Shown piece by piece: positions 1 through 9,182 of a stretch of 64,000 bases of DNA. The position numbers and the translations under genes are program-made. The DNA comes from an uncultured Lachnospiraceae bacterium (GTDB lineage: Bacteria; Bacillota; Clostridia; Lachnospirales; Lachnospiraceae), in contig CANRMI010000001.1 of the NCBI GenBank assembly GCA_947631685.1, positions 248,001 through 312,000 on the forward strand, given 5' to 3'. The notes under the pieces were generated by a model. That model was not told where the DNA came from. It searched no databases and saw only the letters and a list, made by a program, of their open reading frames with translations. How positions within the stretch are numbered: the first letter of the stretch is position 1; each line of letters opens with the position of its first letter.

Positions 1-2
1 TT

Positions 3-800
3 ATTAGTTTACATCAAAAGAATACAGGTCAGGCTTCGGCACGTAATTATGGTATGAAAGTGATGCATGGTGAGTATGTGATATTTGTAGATAGTGATGA
101 TTATATACATAAAAATCATGTTAAAAAGCTGGTTGAGGTTGCAGTTACTTATCAAGCTGATTTCGTTCAGGGATTAATGCAAAAGTTTATAGATGAGCAA
201 TCTATAAAAAAAACAAGAGTTTCAGGCAACGTGGAAGAATACAGTAAATCCACTGCATTAAAAGAATTTTGTTATCAGAGAAAGTTTACAGCATCACCGT
301 GGTGTAAGTTGATTCAGGTAAGTTTATTGACTAGTCATGAATTTCCGGTAGGAGTAGGATATGAGGATATGGCATTTATATATCCACTTATAGGAAAGGC
401 TCGAAAAGCAATCATATTAAATGAGGTATTGTATTATTACCGTCAGCATGAACTTTCTACAATGCATGAATCATTTTCAGAAAAAAAGATAGATAGAATT
501 CGAATTGCAAGTCAGTTAAAAGAGTATATAGATGAGTATTTTCCAGAAAACAGCAAAGCAGTAAATACAAGATATCTGCTCGCACAGTTACAGCTTTTGA
601 TGCAACTGCCGTTTGCTAAAAAATACAAAGAATTAAGGAACGAAGTAAAAGAGAATATTAAGAGTTCTAGAAACATCGTGATCAAGGATCGGGAATCTAA
701 GAATAGCATTCGGGTAATGGCAGTTGCAACATATTTGGGATTGCCAATAACAATGTGTTTGGGAAGACTATACAACAGATGTATAAATAAAGTTCGGTAA
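3..800 (+). CDS. Glycosyltransferase family 2 (5' end outside window)
   Basis: A GT-A fold glycosyltransferase that would move a sugar from a nucleotide donor onto a growing polysaccharide at the inner membrane face. The frame is open from the window edge: codons before the first ATG at 54 read HQKNTGQASARNYG, the usual GT2 stretch just before the DxD motif, and are followed by VDSDDY (metal/nucleotide binding). The true start therefore lies to the left and the ATG at 54 is internal. The remaining 265 codons include the acceptor half with an SPWCKL segment and a C-terminal helical tail. It is the first visible gene of an AT-rich plus-strand polysaccharide cluster, with the next gene 16 bp downstream. 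Sugar specificity cannot be told. Confidence 0.88.
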   Translation: MSLHQKNTGQASARNYGMKVMHGEYVIFVDSDDYIHKNHVKKLVEVAVTYQADFVQGLMQKFIDEQSIKKTRVSGNVEEYSKSTALKEFCYQRKFTASPWCKLIQVSLLTSHEFPVGVGYEDMAFIYPLIGKARKAIILNEVLYYYRQHELSTMHESFSEKKIDRIRIASQLKEYIDEYFPENSKAVNTRYLLAQLQLLMQLPFAKKYKELRNEVKENIKSSRNIVIKDRESKNSIRVMAVATYLGLPITMCLGRLYNRCINKVR

Positions 801-816
801 TTGAGGAGAGGGTTTT

Positions 817-1962
817 ATGAATGTAATGAGTGAGGCGAATCCTGTTAAGGTATTATTTATCACACCACAGGATATGTGTGATATCTATGGGGGAGGTGGA
901 GCGATAGGTTCTCAAAAGTGCTTAAAATTAGTGCAAGAATTTTATGGAGAGCAAAATGTTCACGTATGTGTATTTTCAAAAAAACATAATAACAAAGAAA
1001 TAACTAATATGACTGTATTTAGAAAAATTGGGAACCCATTAGAAGCTTTATTGGCAGCTTTATGCGGTTGTAAAGTATATTTGCCTTGGGATGAAAAGAA
1101 AATAGTTCAGGTAATCAGAAAGTATAAACCGGATCTGCTTTTTATAGATTATTCTACATTGGGAAGACTTATAAAATACAAGAATTTAGCTAAAAAAACT
1201 ATAGTTTTCTTTTATAATGTGGAATCGGATTATACATGGAATAAAGTGAAGAATGTAGGGTTGCATTATTTACCTGCATATTGGGCCTCTAAATATAATG
1301 ATCGGTGGGGAATTCAGGCAGATAAAATAATTTGTATAACGAAAAGAGATTCTGATAGATTATATAAATTATATGGGCGCAGAGCGGATTTATTTGTACC
1401 TTGTTCTTTCTATGACTTATTTGACATAAATAAAACTATTACTGATTATAAGCGGAGTATATTGTTTTTAGGAAGTATGTTTCCACCAAATCAGTTATCA
1501 ATTGAATGGTTTATTAAGGAGGTCATGCCTAAGTTAAATCATATTACGTTAGATATTGTTGGAAAGGGATTTGAAGAAAAAAAGGAAGCTTATGAAAAAA
1601 ATGAGGGTGTTACTGTCATAGGATCCGTAAAAGAACTGGGAGAGTATTATTATAATCATGCTGTGGTTGTATCTCCCATATTATTTGGAGCAGGCATGAA
1701 AACTAAAATAGCAGAAGCTATGATGTATGGTAGGACAATCATTGCTAGTGATGAAGCTTTAGAAGGCTATGATATTGAAGGTGTGAAAGGAATCATAAGG
1801 TGTAACACGGCAGATGAATTTGCGGAAGCAATCAATACTTTTTTTTCTCAGAACTCATTTAAAGGATATCAAGAGGATGTGAGAAGGAAATTCTTAGAAA
1901 AGTACAATACAAAGGTAGTACAGGAAGAATTTAATGAATTTTTACAAAATGTATTTGATTAA
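817..1962 (+). CDS. Glycosyltransferase family 4 (GT-B fold)
   Basis: 381 residues. The N-terminal half begins KVLFITPQD followed by a glycine-rich loop (GGGGAIGSQ), as in the acceptor domain of GT-B enzymes. The C-terminal half has ILFLGSMFPPN near residue 215 and the donor-site block PILFGAGMKTKIAEAM near 285-300, where GT4 enzymes bind the nucleotide sugar. Length fits the family. A GAGGAGAG ribosome site lies a few bases before the ATG. The gene sits in the polysaccharide cluster between a GT2 and a fucosyltransferase-like gene, so it probably adds one sugar of the repeat unit. Family is clear; linkage and sugar are not. Confidence 0.88.
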   Translation: MNVMSEANPVKVLFITPQDMCDIYGGGGAIGSQKCLKLVQEFYGEQNVHVCVFSKKHNNKEITNMTVFRKIGNPLEALLAALCGCKVYLPWDEKKIVQVIRKYKPDLLFIDYSTLGRLIKYKNLAKKTIVFFYNVESDYTWNKVKNVGLHYLPAYWASKYNDRWGIQADKIICITKRDSDRLYKLYGRRADLFVPCSFYDLFDINKTITDYKRSILFLGSMFPPNQLSIEWFIKEVMPKLNHITLDIVGKGFEEKKEAYEKNEGVTVIGSVKELGEYYYNHAVVVSPILFGAGMKTKIAEAMMYGRTIIASDEALEGYDIEGVKGIIRCNTADEFAEAINTFFSQNSFKGYQEDVRRKFLEKYNTKVVQEEFNEFLQNVFD

Positions 1963-2016
1963 AAACAAATATTGAAAGTGCAGAAAATGTGTGAAGATTG
2001 AAGAAAGGTTATGAGA

Positions 2017-2877
2017 ATGCTTGTAGAAACAATATATTGGAAAGTGATTAATTTTGGTAATAAGATAATCAGTAAAGTAACTAAACATGATCATGTAAAA
2101 GTTATATATGTTGAACCGAGAGCGGGGTTATGTAATAGAATGAGGGTAATAGCTTCCGCGTTTAAACTGGCAGAAAAGTACGGTGCGCAGTTGGTAGTTA
2201 TGTGGAGGTTAACTAAAGGGTTGAATTGCTCTTTTAGTAATTTGTTTTGTTTGGATGAAAGAATCAAAATAATAGAATCAAGGCATAAGATAGATTTTAG
2301 ATTTATGTGGAAAGCTATGAAAGCGGATATTTGTTTGCTTAACTGTAGATATGAAGAAAAAGATAACATTGAAAGAGCAGTAGAGAAGGGTGGATATGTT
2401 TATATTACAAGTGTACATAATTTTTATAATGCAGAAGATTTTTCATTGTTTCGACCGGTAGAATCTATTGAGAAACAAGTTTTACAGATAACTGAAAGAA
2501 TAGATAAAAATACAATTGGGATTCATATCCGAAGGACAGATGCAGTTAAATCAATCCAATATTCTCCTACGCAATTGTTTTTTGATTATATTGGTTTATG
2601 TATAGAAAAAGATAAAAAAGCAAAATTCTATTTAGCAACTGATTCAGAGGATGTTGAAAAAGAACTTTTGGCTTCTTTCCCAGGGGGGGTATTTGTTGTT
2701 AACGAATTAAAACGATTTGGACGTGATTCTCAGAAAGGAATGGAAGATGCAGTTATAGATTTATTTTGTCTCAGTAAATGCAGTTATATTGTAGGAAGCT
2801 ATTGGAGCTCTTTCTCTGAAATAGCAGCCGCAATAGGAAATATTAAATTGAATGTATTAACAAATTGGAATTTATGA
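2017..2877 (+). CDS. Fucosyltransferase-like protein with HxRRxD motif and G7 tract
   Basis: About 286 residues resembling the alpha-1,2/alpha-1,6-fucosyltransferase superfamily (GT11/GT23/NodZ-like). It has an N-terminal GLCNRMRVIASAFKLAEKYG block, HIRRTD near residues 170-175 (the GDP-fucose binding HxRRxD signature) and YLATDSEDV downstream. The ATG at 2011 is only two bases from AGAAAGG (2002-2008), while the in-frame ATG at 2017 is eight bases away, so 2017 is preferred. An uninterrupted run of seven G at 2693-2699 encodes Gly-Gly around residue 226; a one-base slip there would truncate the last fifth. Donor identity (GDP-fucose or another GDP-sugar) is inferred from the motif only. Confidence 0.72.
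   Translation: MLVETIYWKVINFGNKIISKVTKHDHVKVIYVEPRAGLCNRMRVIASAFKLAEKYGAQLVVMWRLTKGLNCSFSNLFCLDERIKIIESRHKIDFRFMWKAMKADICLLNCRYEEKDNIERAVEKGGYVYITSVHNFYNAEDFSLFRPVESIEKQVLQITERIDKNTIGIHIRRTDAVKSIQYSPTQLFFDYIGLCIEKDKKAKFYLATDSEDVEKELLASFPGGVFVVNELKRFGRDSQKGMEDAVIDLFCLSKCSYIVGSYWSSFSEIAAAIGNIKLNVLTNWNL
2693..2699 (+). repeat. G7 homopolymer in fucosyltransferase-like gene
   Basis: Seven consecutive G followed by TATT inside an AT-rich gene. A candidate slipped-strand (phase-variable) site; one of six runs of 7-8 G in this cluster. Confidence 0.6.
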
Positions 2878-2940
2878 ATTAGAAAGAATATTTTTCATAT
2901 CTGGCTAAGCAGGAAAAAGGGATAAAGTGGAGAAAATTTT

Positions 2941-4752
2941 ATGACTGTAAATAACGAAAAAATTCCCGTTGTAGTAAGCAATTTGATAAAAAGTATTAAA
3001 AAGCCATCAAAAATAGATTCTGTAAAAAGACAGGTATTGATAATAGTTATTTTGGCGCTTTTATTAATCATAGCATTAGGAAGTAAGATCCCTAGATTGT
3101 GTACTGTATGGGGACTTCCCGATGAGGCTGGTTACATTTCTAATGCGGTTTATTTTTTGAAGCAGGATTGGGGTGATGTAAGAGCCGCAATGCCTTACTA
3201 TGGATATGGATATTCCGTTTTTTTGATGCCGCTATTTCTTATGTGTAAAACGGGGGTAGCATTGATCCGTAGTGCTGCAACATTTAACCTATTGTGCTTG
3301 GTTATAATATATTTTTTACAGATTAGGGTAATGAAGATTTTATATCCAGAAGGAAATAAGGCATATATTGCCGTGATTGCATTTATTGTTTGCTTGAGTC
3401 CTTATTTAGTAAATCACGTATTGGGAATATCGGCAGAAGTGTTGCTTGCACTATGGGTATGGATTATTGCAAATCTCTTGTATATGACAATAAAAAGTAA
3501 CAAGATTATATATTATTTTCTTTTAGCGGTGTGTAGTGCATACATATTTTTTATTCATACAAGGGCAATTGTCATCCTAGGAACGGTTTTTTTAACGTTG
3601 TTTATTACAGGCATAAGATATCATAGAAAAGATATTATCAAAAAAACAGTAATATTTATCTTAGTTCTAGGGGGCGCTTTTGGAATTTTATATATGATTA
3701 AAGTTTCTGTATTGCATGATGCCTCATTATTACGACTTAAAAAGGGAGGAGAAACAATTACAGGAAATTTGTTGACCGCTAATTTTTTTGCAGAAAGAAT
3801 ATCAGTATTTTTAAATCCACAGAATATTACTCGTTTTTTACTTGGGGGAGCTGCAAGATTATTTTATACTGCTTATGCAACAGGAGTTATGGCATTGTAT
3901 GGGATAGTTTCATTATTTAAATCCATAGTGAAACATCAGGAAAATGATGAAACAGATCAGAAAATAATTGCTACAAAGGGAGTTGAATTTTATTTTTTAT
4001 CAAGTGCGATTTTGATGATAGCGGCATGTGTAATCAGTAGCTTTGGCCTGAGTGACAACTGGGCATATTGCTTTTATGGAAGATATTTTGAGTATACAGT
4101 TATACCTTTAATGTGTGTTGGAATCTGTGATTGCTTTTTTGAAAAACAATCACAGATAAGGAATGTATTTATTGCTTTTGGAGTATTAATTTTGGGACTG
4201 GCCACAGCGCATGTATCTGCATTTTTGGGGGATACGAATGTAGCTATAGATACTGGCCGTGCAGCGGCTTTTACCAGTGCAATTATGCTAAGTGATGATT
4301 ATAGTTATATGATCTTATATGCAGTGCTGATTCTTGTTTTACTTATTGTATTGAAGGGAATATGCATAAAACACCGCAATATGAAGTGGGTATATTTAGG
4401 TATTATAATATTATTTATTTTGAGAAGCGATATTCCTAATATTAATCATATTATGAATATACATGATGGAGCAAAGGGGGATGCGGAATTGGCGGCAATT
4501 GTTGTAGGGCAGCCAGATAGTAAAAATGTATATATGTTAGAAACTCCATTTCGTTATGATGTTTATTATTCTCGTATGCAGGTGCTGATAAAGAGTAGAA
4601 AATTGAATGTGATCACGATGGATGATATAGGAGAAATTCCTGAGAAAAGTTATGTTTTGACATATTATGATGCGATTCTGGAAGAAAATGTTGTGAATGA
4701 GTTAGAGTTTTGTCAAAAAGGTAATTTTTTTATACTTTATAGAAAAAAATAA
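2941..4752 (+). CDS. GT-C type membrane glycosyltransferase
   Basis: 603 residues with about a dozen hydrophobic segments. The first, near residues 28-48, is followed by LPDEAGY; the acidic pair (D61/E62) in the first extracytoplasmic loop is the catalytic hallmark of GT-C enzymes (ArnT/PMT/GT39 type), which use polyprenyl-phosphate sugars outside the membrane. The C-terminal 100 residues are soluble and begin with a YMLETPF segment. A second GT-C gene lies at 17,700. A Wzy-type polymerase is the main alternative, but the early acidic motif favours a transferase. The neighbours are polysaccharide genes on both sides. Substrate unknown. Confidence 0.68.
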   Translation: MTVNNEKIPVVVSNLIKSIKKPSKIDSVKRQVLIIVILALLLIIALGSKIPRLCTVWGLPDEAGYISNAVYFLKQDWGDVRAAMPYYGYGYSVFLMPLFLMCKTGVALIRSAATFNLLCLVIIYFLQIRVMKILYPEGNKAYIAVIAFIVCLSPYLVNHVLGISAEVLLALWVWIIANLLYMTIKSNKIIYYFLLAVCSAYIFFIHTRAIVILGTVFLTLFITGIRYHRKDIIKKTVIFILVLGGAFGILYMIKVSVLHDASLLRLKKGGETITGNLLTANFFAERISVFLNPQNITRFLLGGAARLFYTAYATGVMALYGIVSLFKSIVKHQENDETDQKIIATKGVEFYFLSSAILMIAACVISSFGLSDNWAYCFYGRYFEYTVIPLMCVGICDCFFEKQSQIRNVFIAFGVLILGLATAHVSAFLGDTNVAIDTGRAAAFTSAIMLSDDYSYMILYAVLILVLLIVLKGICIKHRNMKWVYLGIIILFILRSDIPNINHIMNIHDGAKGDAELAAIVVGQPDSKNVYMLETPFRYDVYYSRMQVLIKSRKLNVITMDDIGEIPEKSYVLTYYDAILEENVVNELEFCQKGNFFILYRKK

Positions 4753-4771
4753 AGGGGTTGAAGGATTAGTT

Positions 4772-5770
4772 ATGGAAAGACCAAATACTATTCTGACAAT
4801 GAGAAATACCAAAATAGGAAAAAATTTTTGGTGGGATCAGGTTTATGAATGGGAAGATGTATTTTGTAACATGATGCATTTAAATATGCAGGAAATTACA
4901 GAAATGCAAATGGTTATAAATAATTTATACAGGCGGTTGGATAAGTTCTTAGATATTAAATTGCCCAATAGACGGAGCATCCAAAATTGTTTAATTTTTG
5001 AAATGGGGACTTTTAAAAATAATAACATATATAACAAGCAAAATATAATTCCGATTGTAATTGATTACTTGATTCCTAAGGAGAAAACAGAAGCATTTTC
5101 AGAAAATTATGGGAACTGCGATTTGGTATTGCTGTCTAACAAGAATGTTTGTGAATATTTGAAGGATAAACATTTGCCAGTCAGAGTAAAACATTTCCCA
5201 TTATCTTTGGCAGATCAATATATGTTACGGGGGGGCAAATTTGAGAAAAAGTATGATGTCGTTTTGGCTGGAAGGCAAAGTCAGAAATTGTTACAGTATT
5301 TGCTAAAGTATGTCAGCTATCATGATAAAATTCGTATTTTGGTTATTGGAAAATACAGAAAAGAAGAATTAGAAAAAATAAGTGGAAAAGAACTAAATGG
5401 ACATTTTGAAGTTAGAACAATTGGTAACAGGCTGGAATATATGGATTATCTTAGGCAGAGTAAAGTGATGCTGTATACAACAGCTGAAAGAAACGGATGG
5501 AGTTGGGTGACACCTAGATTTTTGGAAGGAATTGCATCTCAATGTCATATTTTATGTGAATATGAGGAGGATGAAGATACAAATTATTGGTCGATAAAGG
5601 ATTTTTCGTCATCTTGTAATTCTTACGATAAATTTGAGGCACAATTAGATTTTTATTTAATGAATGATGTGGATTTGGAAAAATATTCGAAATATCTGAA
5701 TAGACATTTGACTAGTAAAAGGGTAGAACTTTTAAACAGTATTCTAAATGAGGAACTTATATATGATTGA
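4772..5770 (+). CDS. GT-B like glycosyltransferase with G7 tract
   Basis: 332 residues. The C-terminal half has KYDVVLAGRQSQKLLQYL, ILVIGKYRKEEL and RQSKVMLYTTAERNGWSWVTPRF followed by LEGIASQCHIL, matching the donor domain of CgeB/Glyco_trans_1_2-like transferases. The N-terminal half is poorly conserved. A run of seven G at 5229-5235 encodes Arg-Gly-Gly. The 3' end overlaps the next gene, whose ribosome site lies inside this coding region, so the two are translationally coupled. Family placement is by motif pattern and moderate; the role is inferred from position among other transferase genes. Confidence 0.65.
   Translation: MERPNTILTMRNTKIGKNFWWDQVYEWEDVFCNMMHLNMQEITEMQMVINNLYRRLDKFLDIKLPNRRSIQNCLIFEMGTFKNNNIYNKQNIIPIVIDYLIPKEKTEAFSENYGNCDLVLLSNKNVCEYLKDKHLPVRVKHFPLSLADQYMLRGGKFEKKYDVVLAGRQSQKLLQYLLKYVSYHDKIRILVIGKYRKEELEKISGKELNGHFEVRTIGNRLEYMDYLRQSKVMLYTTAERNGWSWVTPRFLEGIASQCHILCEYEEDEDTNYWSIKDFSSSCNSYDKFEAQLDFYLMNDVDLEKYSKYLNRHLTSKRVELLNSILNEELIYD
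5229..5235 (+). repeat. G7 homopolymer in GT-B like gene
   Basis: Seven consecutive G followed by CAAAT in an AT-rich coding region; candidate phase-variable site. Confidence 0.55.
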
Positions 5771-6701
5771 TTTTACAGTGGTAGCAACAGTTTATAATGA
5801 TGAAAAGGACATAAGAAAATTATTGAATGATATTAGTAAGCAAACTTATCAACCTATGGACATTATTATTGCAGATGGTGGTTCAATAGATAATACCTGT
5901 AAGATTATTCGAGAATATGATGTTAAACAAATACATTTGATAAGTGGGAAGAGGTGCAATATTGCACAGGGATTGAACCTAGCTATAAAAGCAGCGAAAA
6001 CAAACTGGATAATAATTATGGCGACAGGGAATCATTATGAAAGTAATTATTTTGAAGCACTTATTTTGGCTTTAAACGGAAAAGAAAAATGTGTAGATGG
6101 AGTTTATGGATCTTTAACTGGAAGAAAGAATACATTTTTCGGCAGGGTATATAGCAGGTTGCACATTCATAATGAAGATGTTGGAATACCTACGAACCGA
6201 GGAGTGCTCATTAAAAAAAGTATATTTGAAGAGATTGGTTATTTTTATGAGGGATTTGTATATGCGGGAGAAGATGCAGAGTTTTATAATAGAGCATTAA
6301 AAAATAACAAGACATTCGTATACACAAATCAGACCACGGTTGTATGGGATACACCTCAGAATTATAAAGATTATTTTAAGCAAAGAGATAGATATATTTG
6401 CAGTGATTTACAAATATATTCGAATAATATGGTTTTCAAAATATATAGAAATCATTTTATTTATATCTTATTTCTTATATTGGCTTTAGTACTCAGAAGA
6501 AACAAGGAAGGAATGTTTTTTATATTTGCTATATGTTTATTTAATGTACAGGTGGCAGTTCAGAAAGGAATGATACATTGTGTAGCAAAGAATGTAGAAG
6601 TAGTTACAAATATGATTTGCTTTATAAAGAATCTTAGGTACTGGAAGAATAAGAACAAAATAGATAATGATTACATTATCAGAAAGGCTATAAAATCTTA
6701 A
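5763..6701 (+). CDS. Glycosyltransferase family 2 with C-terminal membrane segments
   Basis: 312 residues. It starts IDFTVVATVYNDEKDIRKLL, has IIIADGGSIDNT (the DGGS variant of the GT2 nucleotide site) and YAGEDAEFYNRAL (acidic catalytic region). Two hydrophobic segments near the C terminus (around ILFLILALVL and FFIFAICLFNVQV) suggest membrane anchoring, as in succinoglycan ExoA-like transferases. The ATG at 5763 has GAGGA eight bases upstream (5750-5754) and overlaps the preceding stop codon; the ATG at 5748 has no such site. Probably adds a sugar to the lipid-linked repeat unit. Confidence 0.8.
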   Translation: MIDFTVVATVYNDEKDIRKLLNDISKQTYQPMDIIIADGGSIDNTCKIIREYDVKQIHLISGKRCNIAQGLNLAIKAAKTNWIIIMATGNHYESNYFEALILALNGKEKCVDGVYGSLTGRKNTFFGRVYSRLHIHNEDVGIPTNRGVLIKKSIFEEIGYFYEGFVYAGEDAEFYNRALKNNKTFVYTNQTTVVWDTPQNYKDYFKQRDRYICSDLQIYSNNMVFKIYRNHFIYILFLILALVLRRNKEGMFFIFAICLFNVQVAVQKGMIHCVAKNVEVVTNMICFIKNLRYWKNKNKIDNDYIIRKAIKS

Positions 6702-6705
6702 TAAA

Positions 6706-8211
6706 ATGAAATTCAACAATATTATCATTCAGGCTGGAGGAAAAGGAAGCAGGCTGGAGCATCTTACATATAACAAACCCAAAGCGCTGGTTCCGATTGA
6801 CAATCTCCCTATGATATTTCATTTGTTCAGAAAATATCCTGATAAAAGATATGTCATAATAGGAGACTATAAGCAGGAGGTGCTGGAAAAGTATCTGGCG
6901 GCGTTTGCGGATGTAGATTATAAAGTTGTCACGGCACACGGACACACCGGTACCTGTGCAGGATTGGCGGCTGCACTGCATATGATTCCTTCGACAGAAC
7001 CGTTTATGCTGATCTGGTGTGATCTGATCTTAAATCAGGAGTTCAGTGCAGAACAGCTGGAAGAGGGAAATTATGTAGGGCTTTCTCTTGGATATGAATG
7101 CCGATGGAAATATGAAAATGGCGTATTTTTAGAAGAAAAATCCTCTACCTGCGGGGTTACCGGAATGTTTTTATTTCAGAGTAAGGAAATACTTACATCT
7201 GTTCCGGAAGATGGCGAATTTGTTCGGTGGCTGTCACAGAAGAATATAAAGTTTAGGACAGTAACCCTTGATAGGACAAGAGAATTTGGTTTGCTGTCAG
7301 AGTATAACAAGTTGAAAACGGCCAAATGCAGACCATTTAATAAAATTACAGTGAAAGAAGACTACATTTTAAAAGAGGCGATTGATGAGCAGGGCCGGAA
7401 GCTCGCAACTAGGGAGAAGGCGTGGTATGAAAAAACCAAAGCGTTAAATTTTGCTAATCTGCCCAAAATCTATTCGGTGGAGCCCTTAAAGTTGGAAAGA
7501 ATTGATGGAAAAAATATATATGAATATACAGATATTTCATTGGAAGAGAAAAAGGCAATCCTGCGGGAAATTATTGATTGTCTGAAATGTCTACATAGCT
7601 ATGGAAATGTCCCATACGATGAAAGTAGCTTTTTGAACGCTTATGTGGACAAGACCTTTGAAAGATTAAAAAAGGTTCGTGAGTTAGTTCCGTTTGCGGA
7701 TCAGTCAGATATAGTAATAAACGGGAAAAGGTGTCAGAATGTGTTTTCACGGCGGGAAGAGTTAAAGAATGCTTTCTTAGCGTTCAAGCCAGATAAATTT
7801 GTATTTCTGCATGGGGATTGTACTTTTTCAAATATAATGCTTCGGAATGGAAGAGAGGCTGTGCTGATCGATCCAAGGGGATATTTCGGGAAAACGGAGT
7901 TTTATGGGGATGCTGCTTATGATTGGGCAAAACTATATTATTCTTTGTTCGGTAATTATGATCAGTTCAATTTAAAAAGATTTCGACTCAAAATAAATGA
8001 GAGAACGGTTGAACTTAAGATACAGTCGTCCGGCTGGGAAGAATTAGAAGATTATTTTTTTGAATTGCTGAAGTATGAAACTGACAAAAAATATATTCAA
8101 CTGATTCATGCAATTATTTGGCTATCTTTGACTACTTATGCATGGGAAGATTACGATTCCATATGTGGTGCTTTTTATAACGGATTATACTATTTGGAGG
8201 AAGTGCTATGA
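6706..8211 (+). CDS. Bifunctional sugar nucleotidyltransferase-kinase fusion
   Basis: 501 residues in two parts. Residues 1-225 are a nucleotidyltransferase: IIIQAGGKGSRLEHLTYNKPKALVP is the phosphate loop and lysine region of RmlA/GlmU/HddC-like enzymes. Residues 230-501 look like an aminoglycoside/choline-kinase fold: HGDCTFSN is the catalytic loop and LIDPRG the metal-binding motif. Both sites look intact. It overlaps the next gene (SIS isomerase) by ATGA and is followed by a HAD phosphatase, so the three probably make one activated sugar: isomerise, phosphorylate, dephosphorylate, nucleotidylate. The domain order resembles LicC plus LicA activities, but a choline role is unlikely beside a phosphosugar isomerase. 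The sugar is unknown. Confidence 0.72.
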   Translation: MKFNNIIIQAGGKGSRLEHLTYNKPKALVPIDNLPMIFHLFRKYPDKRYVIIGDYKQEVLEKYLAAFADVDYKVVTAHGHTGTCAGLAAALHMIPSTEPFMLIWCDLILNQEFSAEQLEEGNYVGLSLGYECRWKYENGVFLEEKSSTCGVTGMFLFQSKEILTSVPEDGEFVRWLSQKNIKFRTVTLDRTREFGLLSEYNKLKTAKCRPFNKITVKEDYILKEAIDEQGRKLATREKAWYEKTKALNFANLPKIYSVEPLKLERIDGKNIYEYTDISLEEKKAILREIIDCLKCLHSYGNVPYDESSFLNAYVDKTFERLKKVRELVPFADQSDIVINGKRCQNVFSRREELKNAFLAFKPDKFVFLHGDCTFSNIMLRNGREAVLIDPRGYFGKTEFYGDAAYDWAKLYYSLFGNYDQFNLKRFRLKINERTVELKIQSSGWEELEDYFFELLKYETDKKYIQLIHAIIWLSLTTYAWEDYDSICGAFYNGLYYLEEVL

Positions 8212-8792
8212 AACAATATTTTCAGAATCTGTTGAGAATTTTAAATGATTCACTGACATCTATAGATGAAAGTGTATTTGAACAACTCGTAAAAGATAGC
8301 AGTGATACTTTGAAGCGAGGAAACAAAGTGATTGTATCAGGCCTAGGCAAGAATGTTCCTGTATGCGATAAATTTGTCGGAACGATGAATTCTTTTGGAT
8401 TAAATGCCCAATATATGAATACCAACTCTGCAGTACATGGGGATCTTGGAATGATACATAGAGGAGATCTGGTGATTATCCTTACAAAAAGCGGAGAAAC
8501 TGCGGAATCGATTTATCTGAATAAGTTAATCATGAAACGGGAATGTACTCGCTGGCTGATTACATTTGAAAAGGAAAGTACGCTGGTACGGGAGATGCCA
8601 AAAGCATTGATCATTTCTTTGGAACATGAAGGAGATTTGTGGAATATTGCTCCTAATAATTCTACTACGCTGAACCTAATTGTGCTGCAGATGCTGGCAG
8701 TCAGACTTTCAGCGGAAATGAATGTAGATTTAAAAGAATTCAAGGCGAATCACCCAGGAGGACATATAGGAGAATTATTAAAAAATGAGTGA
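8208..8792 (+). CDS. SIS-domain phosphosugar isomerase, KpsF/GutQ-like, no CBS domains
   Basis: 194 residues covering one SIS domain. VSGLGKN, HGDLGMIHRGDLVIILTKSGET and KANHPGGHIGELL align with the arabinose-5-phosphate isomerases KpsF, GutQ and KdsD (HGDLGM, SNSGES, SHPGGALGR). Those proteins are about 320 residues with two C-terminal CBS domains, which are absent here. The likely reaction is ketose-aldose isomerisation of a phosphorylated sugar feeding the nucleotidyltransferase-kinase upstream. Coupled to both neighbours by overlaps (ATGA upstream, 8 bp downstream). Family is well supported, substrate inferred. Confidence 0.75.
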   Translation: MKQYFQNLLRILNDSLTSIDESVFEQLVKDSSDTLKRGNKVIVSGLGKNVPVCDKFVGTMNSFGLNAQYMNTNSAVHGDLGMIHRGDLVIILTKSGETAESIYLNKLIMKRECTRWLITFEKESTLVREMPKALIISLEHEGDLWNIAPNNSTTLNLIVLQMLAVRLSAEMNVDLKEFKANHPGGHIGELLKNE

Positions 8793-9162
8793 AATTGTAA
8801 AACTATCGACACTGAATAAAACTTGGATTTTGGATCTGGATGGCACCATAGTAAAACATAATGGATATATAACGGATGGATATGACACGTTGCTTGGTGG
8901 CGCAAAAGAATTTTTGGACAGTATTCCAGATGAAGACATGGTTATATTTATTACTTCCAGAACTGAAGAATACAGTGAAAAGACGAAGGATTTTCTTAGA
9001 AAAAATGAGATACGTTTTGATCATATCATTTTTGGCGCACCTTATGGAGAACGAATATTGATAAATGATAAAAAGGTTTCTGGGCTGTCTACAGCGGTAG
9101 CGATCAATACAGAGAGGAATATTTTTTCTTCTATTGGGTTTGAAATTGATAAGAGCTTATAA
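8785..9162 (+). CDS. Small HAD-superfamily phosphatase
   Basis: 125 residues. WILDLDGTIV is HAD motif I (nucleophile Asp plus acid/base Asp), FITSRTEEYSEKT gives motif II, and INDKK near residue 92 is a short motif III/IV region. It lacks a large cap domain, like capsule-locus HAD-III phosphatases that remove a phosphate from a sugar bisphosphate. It overlaps the SIS gene by 8 bp and probably completes the sugar-activation module at 6706-9162. Confidence 0.7.
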   Translation: MSEIVKLSTLNKTWILDLDGTIVKHNGYITDGYDTLLGGAKEFLDSIPDEDMVIFITSRTEEYSEKTKDFLRKNEIRFDHIIFGAPYGERILINDKKVSGLSTAVAINTERNIFSSIGFEIDKSL

Positions 9163-9182
9163 GCAGAGTAAAGGAGAATATA

